A DNA stretch of 48,624 bases, from contig NZ_CDBI01000092.1 in assembly GCF_000820025.1 (NCBI RefSeq), positions 1 to 48,624 on the forward strand, written 5' to 3'. The position numbers and the translations under genes are program-made. Below, piece after piece: positions 42,192-48,624 of this stretch. The notes under the pieces were generated by a model. The model worked only from the letters and a program-made list of their open reading frames with translations. It made no database searches and was not told the origin of the DNA. The DNA comes from Aeromonas popoffii. Lineage in GTDB: Bacteria > Pseudomonadota > Gammaproteobacteria > Enterobacterales > Aeromonadaceae. The number at the start of each line of letters is the position of its first letter. Position 1 is the first letter of the stretch.

Positions 42192-43103
42192 ATGAATGGT
42201 GATAATAACTCACAGAAAGACCTCTCCCTCCCCTCCCTGACGGCACTGCGCTGTTTCGAGGTGGCGGCCCGCACCGAAAACTTCAGCCGCGCCGCCGATG
42301 AGCTGCATCTCACCCATGGCGCCATCAGCCGGGCAGTACGCCTGCTGGAGGAGGATCTGGGGATCGGGCTGTTCGAGCGCCGCCAGCGCCGGGTCTTTCT
42401 GACCGAGGCGGGCAGCAGGCTACATGAGGCCGTCAGGGAAGGGCTGGGCAGGATCCGGGAGACGGTGCAGGCGCTGCGCCAGCAGAGCAAGCCCCAGTCG
42501 CTGGTCATCTCCTGCGAGCCCACCCTGCTGATGCGCTGGCTGATCCCGCGCTGGCCTGCCTTTCAAGCCCTGCATCCCGAGCTGGACGTGCATCTGATGG
42601 CGGGCGGTGGCGCCCTCAGCTTTGGCAACGGCATAGACCTCGCCATTCGGCGCAACGACTTTCACTGGCCTGATGACCTTTACAGCCAGCTGCTGTTTGA
42701 GGAGCTAACGGGGCCCGTCTGTCAGCCGGGCAAGGTATCGCAGTTTTTCGAGCCACAAGGGGAACTGCCGGCGCTGCGCCCCTCTGCCCCCCGCCTGCAC
42801 ACCAAGACCCGTCCCGCCGCCTGGCAAAGCTGGCAGGAACAGGCCGGACAGAGTGCAAGCGACGAGGCGCCGACCCAGACCTTCGAACACTTCTACTTCA
42901 GCCTGCAGGCCGCCGTGGCGGGCCTTGGCGTCGCCATCGGCCCCTACCGGCTGGTGTGCGACGATGTCGCCGCCGGCCTGCTGGCCGCCCCGCTCGGATT
43001 CATCCCGGATGGCACCGGCTATCACCTGCTCGCTCCCGCACCGCCGATTCCGGGCAGCCCCCATGGAAAACTGGCGAACTGGCTGCAATCCCTCAATGCC
43101 TGA
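42192..43103 (+). CDS. LysR-family transcriptional regulator (GcvA-like)
   Basis: A 303-residue regulator. The helix-turn-helix is at about 14-75 (LPSLTALRCFEVAARTENF, ISRAVRLLEEDLG) and a substrate-binding domain spans about 100-300 (SCEPTLLMRWLIPRWPAF). The PSLTALRCFEVAART opening is typical of the GcvA/AmpR group. It most likely controls the divergent LysE-type exporter in response to an amino acid; this is inference from context. The promoter region is AT-rich and short. Confidence 0.88.
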   Translation: MNGDNNSQKDLSLPSLTALRCFEVAARTENFSRAADELHLTHGAISRAVRLLEEDLGIGLFERRQRRVFLTEAGSRLHEAVREGLGRIRETVQALRQQSKPQSLVISCEPTLLMRWLIPRWPAFQALHPELDVHLMAGGGALSFGNGIDLAIRRNDFHWPDDLYSQLLFEELTGPVCQPGKVSQFFEPQGELPALRPSAPRLHTKTRPAAWQSWQEQAGQSASDEAPTQTFEHFYFSLQAAVAGLGVAIGPYRLVCDDVAAGLLAAPLGFIPDGTGYHLLAPAPPIPGSPHGKLANWLQSLNA

Positions 43104-43147
43104 GCCCTGGCAGGCAAGATAGAACCAGAGGCAAGGGTCGGCCAAAC

Positions 43148-43176
43148 AAAAGCCCCGGCATGAGCCGGGGCTTTTT
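43148..43176. terminator. Bidirectional terminator between the LysR gene and acnB
   Basis: A 12-bp perfect stem AAAAGCCCCGGC/GCCGGGGCTTTT with an ATGA loop. T-rich on both strands, it serves both converging genes. Confidence 0.9.
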
Positions 43177-43208
43177 GTCAGACTGTTTGCGCCAACCGGC
43201 GCCAATCC

Positions 43209-45806
43209 TTATACCGCTTGCTGCAGGATCACCCCACCGGCCTTCTTGGTGTAGAAAGCGATCTCGTTGAAGTTGAGGTAGCGATAGGTGTCAGCCGCAG
43301 TGGCATCCAGGGTCTTGGCGTACTGCAGGTACTCAGCCACGGTCGGAATCTTGCCGAGGATGGCGGCCACGGCAGCCAGCTCGGCAGAGGCCAGATAGAC
43401 GTTGGCACCCTTGCCCAGACGGTTCGGGAAGTTGCGGGTGGAGGTGGAAACCACGGAGGCCCCTTCCGCCACGCGCGCCTGGTTGCCCATACAGAGGGAG
43501 CAGCCCGGGATCTCGATGCGGGCCCCGACGCGACCAAAGATGCCGTAGTAGCCCTCTTCGGTCAGCTGATCTTTGTCCATCTTGGTGGGCGGCGCTATCC
43601 ACATGCGGGTTGGCAGTTCGCCCTGGAACTTCTCGAGCAGCTTGCCGGCGGCGCGGAAATGGCCGATGTTGGTCATGCAGGAACCGATGAACACTTCGTC
43701 GATCTTGTCGCCAGCCACAGTGCTGAGCAGACGGGCATCGTCAGGATCGTTCGGCGCACACAGGATCGGCTCCTTGATGGTGGCCAGATCGATCTCGATG
43801 ATTTCGGCGTACTCGGCATCCTTGTCTGCTTCCATCAGCACAGGATTAGCCAGCCACTCTTCCATCCCCTTGATGCGACGGGTGATGGTGCGCGGGTCAC
43901 CGTAGCCCTCGGACAACATCCATTTCAGCATGACGATGTTGGACTTGAGGTACTCGATGATCGGCGCCTGATCCAGCTTGATGGTGCAACCGGCGGCGGA
44001 GCGCTCGGCACTGGCGTCGGCCAGCTCGAACGCCTGCTCCACCTTCAGGGTCGGCAAGCCTTCGATTTCGAGGATGCGGCCGGAGAAGATGTTCTTCTTG
44101 CCCGCTTTCTCGACGGTCAGCAGCCCTTTCTGGATGGCAGCGTAAGGGATGGCATGAACCAGATCACGCAAGGTGATGCCCGGTTGCAGTTCGCCCTTGA
44201 AGCGCACCAGCACGGACTCCGGCATGTCCAGCGGCATGACGCCGGTGGCGGCGGCGAACGCCACCAGACCGGAACCCGCCGGGAAGGAGATACCGATGGG
44301 GAAACGGGTATGGGAGTCACCACCGGTACCCACGGTATCGGGCAGCAACATGCGGTTAAGCCAGGAGTGGATGACGCCATCACCCGGACGCAGGGAGACG
44401 CCACCACGGTTCATGATGAAGTCCGGCAGGGTGTGGTGAGTCTGTACGTCGATGGGCTTGGGATAGGCCGCGGTGTGGCAGAAGGACTGCATGGTCAGAT
44501 CGGCGGAGAAGCCGAGGCAAGCCAGATCTTTGAGCTCATCGCGGGTCATGGGGCCTGTGGTGTCCTGAGAGCCGACCGTGGTCATGCGAGGCTCGCAGTA
44601 AGTGCCGGGACGAATGCCCTTCACGCCACACGCCTTGCCCACCATCTTCTGGGCCAGGGTGTAACCCTTGCCGGTATCGGCCACAGGCACAGGACGGCGG
44701 AACACGGTGGAAAACGGCAGACCCATGACTTCCCGCGCCTTGTCGGTCAGGCCGCGGCCGATGATCAGCGGAATACGGCCACCGGCACGCACTTCGTCGA
44801 TCAATACCTCTGTCTTGAGTTCAAACTGGGCCAGCACCTGCTCGGTGCCGTGCTTGCAGATCTTGCCGGCAAACGGGTAGATGTCGATCACATCGCCCAT
44901 CGCAAGCGCAGAGACATCCACTTCGATGGGCAGGGCGCCGGCATCTTCCATGGTGTTGAAGAAGATCGGGGCAATCTTGCCACCCAGACAGACACCGCCA
45001 GCGCGCTTGTTCGGCACAAACGGAATGTCGTCGCCCATGAACCAGAGCACAGAGTTGGTGGCGGATTTGCGGGAAGAACCGGTGCCGACCACGTCGCCGA
45101 CATACGCCAGCGGGAAACCCTTCTCTTTCAGGGCATCGATGGTCTTGATGGGGCCAACGGTGCCGTCATTGTCCGGAGTGATGCCGGGACGGGCGTTTTT
45201 CAGCATGGCCAGGGCATGGAGCGGAATGTCGGGACGGGACCAGGCATCCGGCGCCGGAGAGAGGTCGTCGGTGTTGGTTTCGCCAGTCACCTTGAACACG
45301 GTGACCGTGATCTTCTCGGCAAGCTCTGGGCGGGAGAGGAACCACTGCGCATCGGCCCAGGATTGCATCACCTGCTTGGCGTGAGCATTGCCCGCCTTGG
45401 CCTTCTCTTCCACGTCGTGGAAGGAGTCAAACATCAGCAGGGTGTGGGAGAGGCCCTTGGCGGCAAGCGGGGCCAGGGTGCTGTGGTCCAGCAGGTCGAT
45501 CAGCGGCTGAATGTTGTAACCACCCTGCATGGTGCCCAGCAGCTCAACAGCTTGCGCGGCAGTCAGGATGGGAGAGTGGGCTTCGCCCTTGGCGATGGCG
45601 GTGAGGAAACCGGCTTTGACATAGGCCGCTTCATCAACTCCTGGGGGAATACGGGAGGACAACAGCTCTTTCAGAAAGTCTTGTTCGCCAGCGGGCGGGT
45701 TCTTGAGAAGCTCAACCAGGGCGGCGACCTGCTCTGCATCCAGAGGTTTGGCTACCACGCCCTCGGCGGCACGTTCTGCGACGTGTTTACGGTATGTTTC
45801 AAGCAC
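43209..45806 (-). CDS. acnB: Aconitate hydratase B (GTG start)
   Basis: An 865-residue [4Fe-4S] enzyme of the TCA cycle, the same length as E. coli AcnB, interconverting citrate and isocitrate. It begins [15 protein letters not shown] after the start codon. The cluster cysteines lie in [12 protein letters not shown] and [12 protein letters not shown], with swivelling-domain block [16 protein letters not shown]. The start is taken as GTG at 45806 because GAGGAA lies 7 nt upstream and it reproduces the E. coli N-terminus. The frame is open to 45890, but that extension is Arg/Lys-rich leader. A hairpin (GGCACCC/GGGTGTCC) lies in the leader near 45870-45888. Confidence 0.97.
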   Translation of the reverse strand: MLETYRKHVAERAAEGVVAKPLDAEQVAALVELLKNPPAGEQDFLKELLSSRIPPGVDEAAYVKAGFLTAIAKGEAHSPILTAAQAVELLGTMQGGYNIQPLIDLLDHSTLAPLAAKGLSHTLLMFDSFHDVEEKAKAGNAHAKQVMQSWADAQWFLSRPELAEKITVTVFKVTGETNTDDLSPAPDAWSRPDIPLHALAMLKNARPGITPDNDGTVGPIKTIDALKEKGFPLAYVGDVVGTGSSRKSATNSVLWFMGDDIPFVPNKRAGGVCLGGKIAPIFFNTMEDAGALPIEVDVSALAMGDVIDIYPFAGKICKHGTEQVLAQFELKTEVLIDEVRAGGRIPLIIGRGLTDKAREVMGLPFSTVFRRPVPVADTGKGYTLAQKMVGKACGVKGIRPGTYCEPRMTTVGSQDTTGPMTRDELKDLACLGFSADLTMQSFCHTAAYPKPIDVQTHHTLPDFIMNRGGVSLRPGDGVIHSWLNRMLLPDTVGTGGDSHTRFPIGISFPAGSGLVAFAAATGVMPLDMPESVLVRFKGELQPGITLRDLVHAIPYAAIQKGLLTVEKAGKKNIFSGRILEIEGLPTLKVEQAFELADASAERSAAGCTIKLDQAPIIEYLKSNIVMLKWMLSEGYGDPRTITRRIKGMEEWLANPVLMEADKDAEYAEIIEIDLATIKEPILCAPNDPDDARLLSTVAGDKIDEVFIGSCMTNIGHFRAAGKLLEKFQGELPTRMWIAPPTKMDKDQLTEEGYYGIFGRVGARIEIPGCSLCMGNQARVAEGASVVSTSTRNFPNRLGKGANVYLASAELAAVAAILGKIPTVAEYLQYAKTLDATAADTYRYLNFNEIAFYTKKAGGVILQQAV

Positions 45807-46033
45807 GACTAATTCCTCTTTGGTCTTTTTTGGGGGTCGCCCACGCTCGCGGCGATCGTCCTTGCGGGACACCCTTAGGGTGCCCCCCACTATATAAGTT
45901 TTAACGACTAATTAAAATCCAAACACTGTACATATATTCACCAAAACAACATAACCATCTAAACTTGCTCATGTTTTGCCAGCATATAAAAGACACACCA
46001 GAAATAAGTTAACAAAAAAGCATCATTTGGCCG

Positions 46034-48283
46034 TTATTCGAATGTGGTGCCCAATTGCAGATAGAACATGTTGTTGCCCCCCTCTGCCACGCCATAGCCG
46101 AGGAAGATGGGGCCGAGGAAGCTCTCCACCCCCACATAGACGGAACCGGCGGTAATGGAGCTGTCGAAGTCGATCTCCGCCCCCTTGTTCCATACCCCGC
46201 CCTGTTCGAGGGAACTGCCCAGATAGAGCGGCATCCTGAATGCACCAAAGTCGTTATCCGCCACCCGGTAGATATAGCGAAGTCCTCCCAGCAGACTGTA
46301 GCGACCGCTCAGCTGATAGCGCTGGAAGCCGGAGAGGCGGAAAGGACCACCAAGATCCTGGACGTAGAGCGGTACTATCTCGTCACTATTGGAACCGCCC
46401 CCTTCCAGTATCAGGTTGAGGCTGTGCCGATCCCACGACCAAGGCTTGACCATGGCGAAGTTGTAGTTCAGTCCCCTGTCCCTGCCAATCTGATCAAGTT
46501 CTCCCCCAGTGAGATTGACGCGGGAGTAACCCAGCTTCATGTCCCACTTATTTCCCGAGTAGGGGAAGTAGAGGCTATCCAGGGTGTCGTACTCAAAGTG
46601 AATGAAAGGGCCCCAAGTGGTGGCATCTACATTGGCATTCCCCGCCTGTTTAATCTCGATACTGCCTATTTGCCCCTCCAGTCCCGTGTAGATACGGCTC
46701 CAGGGCTGACTGTTCCAACCCACGGCCAGCTCGGAGCTGAAGAATGAGTAGCTGATGTCGGGATTAGTCGATGCATCCAACCCAATATTGAAGATGCGCC
46801 GCGGGGTTTTGTTATAAGCCAGGCTCGCCTCACCGTAAAAGGTCTGGGATGGTTCCAGCGGGGTGTAGAAGACTGTTTTAACGTGCTTTGAGGTACCAAG
46901 CGCGGCCTCTGTTAACCACTCGGCCCCCCACTTGTTGACATTGGTCAGGGTATAGGACATGCCGACGTTGTAGTTGGAATTACTCTCGAAATCGTCAGAG
47001 AAGCCAAACTGGAAGTTGAGGAAACCCGGACCCCAGCTCTTCTCGTTGGCATCCACCACCAGCACGTTCTCCCCATCCCGTTCCTCTATCTTGTAGGTGA
47101 TACGGTCAAATGACTCCAGCGCATAGAGACGGCGGATCCCAGCCTCCAAGCTCTCATTGGTCTGGATCTGATCGGGACGTACGTTCAACATGGCGCGCAC
47201 AGTCTCGTCCGAGAGGCGCGAGTTGTTGATGATCTCCACCTTGTCGATGAAGTAGGCGGGCTGACCACTACGCTCGGCCCGCCGGCTCAGTTTGTGATCG
47301 CGATACTCCTTGTAACGCTCCTTGCTCAGGGCAAGCCGATCCAGTTCCGGTGCAGCCTTCATGGCAGCCATCTCACCCCGTTTGATCCCATCCGGCATAC
47401 GGGCAAAATCAGCGATCCCGATGTCGTCTATGTCAGGTGTCAGCAGGATATCTCCATCCTCCAGCAGCGCCTTCTGCCTGTCGGTACCGACCCGGGTCAT
47501 GAAGGTGGTGAGCTGGCCAATCATGGCAAGGCCAGAATTGAGGGATTCCTGAGTGCGCAGCCTGGCCCCAATATCCACCGCGATCACCACATCAGCCCCC
47601 ATCGCCTTGGCAACATCAACCGGCATGTTATTGACGATGCCACCATCGGCCAGAATGCGCCCCTCCCACTTGACCGGCTTGAGCGCCCCCGGGATGGACA
47701 TGGAGGCCTGCATCGCCTTAGCCAAGCTACCGTGATCCAGCACGAAGGGGGTGACGGTCTCCATGTCGGTCGCCATGGCACGATAGGGGATGGGCAGATC
47801 GTCGAAACTCTGCAATGACGGCAGGTTGAAGGTCGCGAGTCGTAGCAGACTAGCCATAGTCTGCCCCTGAATGAAGCCATTCGGTAGTTGGAAAGCTCCG
47901 CCATTAAAACCGATATCGGTACGCAGCTGAAACCTCTCTATCTGCTGCTTTTTACGCAGCGAGAGCTCTTCGCGGCCCACTCGGTCCTGATATCCCTTAC
48001 TCCAATCGATGGCGAGCGTGGTTCGCTCCACCTCTTCGGCACTGAGCCCCATGGCGGACATGCCCGCCACATAGGCACCCATGCTGGTGCCCACTATGAT
48101 GTCGACCGGAATGCGCTTCTCCTCCAGTACCTTGAGGATACCGATATGGGCCGCCCCCTTGGCACCACCGCCACTCAGTACCAGAGCAATCTTGGGCCGA
48201 TCGGACTGGGCCGCCACCATGAACGGCAGGCAAGCCAGCAAAACCAGAAACAGGTGGGTCCATCCCCGATGAAAGATGCGCAT
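46034..48283 (-). CDS. Patatin-like phospholipase with POTRA and beta-barrel (PlpD-type, type Vd secretion)
   Basis: A 749-residue outer-membrane protein. A Sec signal peptide (1-25, ending VAA) is followed by the patatin domain (about 30-310) with oxyanion loop GGGAKG (38-43), nucleophile Ser67 in GTSMG and catalytic Asp213 in ADGG. A POTRA-like segment (about 330-405, FIDKVEIINNSRLSDETV) follows, then a C-terminal barrel of alternating beta-strands (about 415-749). This order is that of Pseudomonas PlpD. A phospholipase A1-like activity on the cell surface or released is expected. The ATG at 48283 has GGAAAA upstream; 48295 is an alternative. Confidence 0.9.
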   Translation of the reverse strand: MRIFHRGWTHLFLVLLACLPFMVAAQSDRPKIALVLSGGGAKGAAHIGILKVLEEKRIPVDIIVGTSMGAYVAGMSAMGLSAEEVERTTLAIDWSKGYQDRVGREELSLRKKQQIERFQLRTDIGFNGGAFQLPNGFIQGQTMASLLRLATFNLPSLQSFDDLPIPYRAMATDMETVTPFVLDHGSLAKAMQASMSIPGALKPVKWEGRILADGGIVNNMPVDVAKAMGADVVIAVDIGARLRTQESLNSGLAMIGQLTTFMTRVGTDRQKALLEDGDILLTPDIDDIGIADFARMPDGIKRGEMAAMKAAPELDRLALSKERYKEYRDHKLSRRAERSGQPAYFIDKVEIINNSRLSDETVRAMLNVRPDQIQTNESLEAGIRRLYALESFDRITYKIEERDGENVLVVDANEKSWGPGFLNFQFGFSDDFESNSNYNVGMSYTLTNVNKWGAEWLTEAALGTSKHVKTVFYTPLEPSQTFYGEASLAYNKTPRRIFNIGLDASTNPDISYSFFSSELAVGWNSQPWSRIYTGLEGQIGSIEIKQAGNANVDATTWGPFIHFEYDTLDSLYFPYSGNKWDMKLGYSRVNLTGGELDQIGRDRGLNYNFAMVKPWSWDRHSLNLILEGGGSNSDEIVPLYVQDLGGPFRLSGFQRYQLSGRYSLLGGLRYIYRVADNDFGAFRMPLYLGSSLEQGGVWNKGAEIDFDSSITAGSVYVGVESFLGPIFLGYGVAEGGNNMFYLQLGTTFE

Positions 48284-48330
48284 ATGATTTTCCATTGAAT
48301 CCAGTTCGAGCCAAGTGAGCAATGAAGCCT

Positions 48331-48358
48331 ACTATAAAGTGCGAACAAGGAACCGCAA
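48331..48358 (-). promoter_or_regulatory. Promoter of the PlpD-type gene
   Basis: Leftward -35 TTGCGG (48353-48358), a 16-bp spacer, and a -10 TATAGT (48331-48336), about 48 bp before the ATG. No operator was recognised. Confidence 0.5.
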
Positions 48359-48399
48359 CCGCTACGACAGCGATATAGCGCACTCACCGAGCAGCCAAT

Positions 48400-48599
48400 G
48401 GGTCTGAACAATCCGGTGCCGCTGTGTGAGCCCACCGCCACCGAGGGGCAGTCCTGCGTGATGAGCGAGATCAACCGCAACGTGGATGACATCAAGACGA
48501 CCGACATAGCCCACCGGCTTGTCGAGCCGCAGCCTGCTGCCGCTCTGCGGCCAGTTCGGCAAGCTGGTGGGCAGCTTCCGGCTCGGACCTGCTCCTTGA
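48400..48599 (+). pseudogene. 3' remnant of a methyl-accepting chemotaxis protein gene
   Basis: One frame reads ATEGQSCVMSEINRNVDDIK, a decayed form of the receptor block EQS-x-x-x-x-EINRNV near the C-terminus. After a frameshift (before 48546) another frame reads CGQFGKLVGSFRL and ends in TGA at 48597-48599, like the typical LAxLVxxFRL receptor tail. No upstream receptor sequence (signalling hairpin, HAMP or membrane segments) is present; the patatin promoter begins directly to the left. The gene is a truncated, frameshifted fragment. Confidence 0.7.
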
Positions 48600-48624
48600 C
48601 GTGAACCAGAAACAACAGAGAGCG

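Noticed and set aside
43218..45812. 864-codon plus-strand open frame opposite acnB
   Set aside because: Exact antisense of acnB; low-complexity composition and no family match.
45807..45890. N-terminal extension of acnB to an upstream start
   Set aside because: The GTG at 45806 has a good ribosome site and restores the exact family N-terminus and the 865-residue length.

Overview
The window is a chromosomal segment of a gammaproteobacterium, most likely Aeromonas. The protein types (AcnB, TmcA, CheV, HlyU-family regulator, Bfr/Bfd, TreRBC, a Vibrio/Klebsiella-type citrate lyase cluster), the high GC coding sequence and the gene neighbourhoods fit that genus. The assignment rests on family recognition, not on a database search. 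No prophage, insertion sequence or CRISPR array was found.

Layout. 1-2515: the end of one tRNA and a complete tRNA-Leu(CAG), a ComFB-family gene, a small membrane protein behind a Fur-like promoter, and an NhaC-type antiporter behind a structured leader. 2574-3055: a gene scar joining a LysR start to an aldehyde dehydrogenase remnant. 3219-8922 (minus): an exported orphan, then the trehalose block treR-treB-treC-maa with a palindromic operator and a CRP site. 9062-12567: an AEC transporter, a CopZ-like chaperone behind a CueR-type 19-bp-spacer promoter, CRP-controlled asparaginase, and a CaCA-family exchanger preceded by a yybP-ykoY (Mn2+) riboswitch. 12968-23080: a SieB-like membrane protein, mgsA with a three-fold repeated 3' end, a DUF885 lipoprotein, bfr/bfd, an HlyU-family gene and tmcA, an SDR, cheV and a Gate-domain membrane protein. 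23650-24591: an orphan gene and a tRNA operon (Phe-Thr-Phe-Asn).

24946-34987 is a complete citrate fermentation locus. The CitAB two-component pair diverges from an eight-gene operon citS-FAH-citC-citD-citE-citF-citX-citG. Citrate would be imported by CitS and split by citrate lyase (CitDEF, matured by CitC, CitX and CitG) to acetate and oxaloacetate. No oadGAB Na+-pumping oxaloacetate decarboxylase is present. A fumarylacetoacetate-hydrolase-family protein sits directly after citS, where oxaloacetate removal would be expected. This is the most interesting system in the window. Two near-identical direct repeats 53 bp apart, with a CRP-like site between them, lie upstream of citS and are probable CitB sites.

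35049-48624: plsY, folB-folK, a YbaK-domain editing protein, an MdtD-like MFS pump, a COG0523 GTPase paired with a sugar-lactone oxidase lacking the FAD-linking His, a LysE/LysR divergent pair, acnB (GTG start), a PlpD-type patatin autotransporter, and a decayed 3' remnant of a chemotaxis receptor at the right edge.
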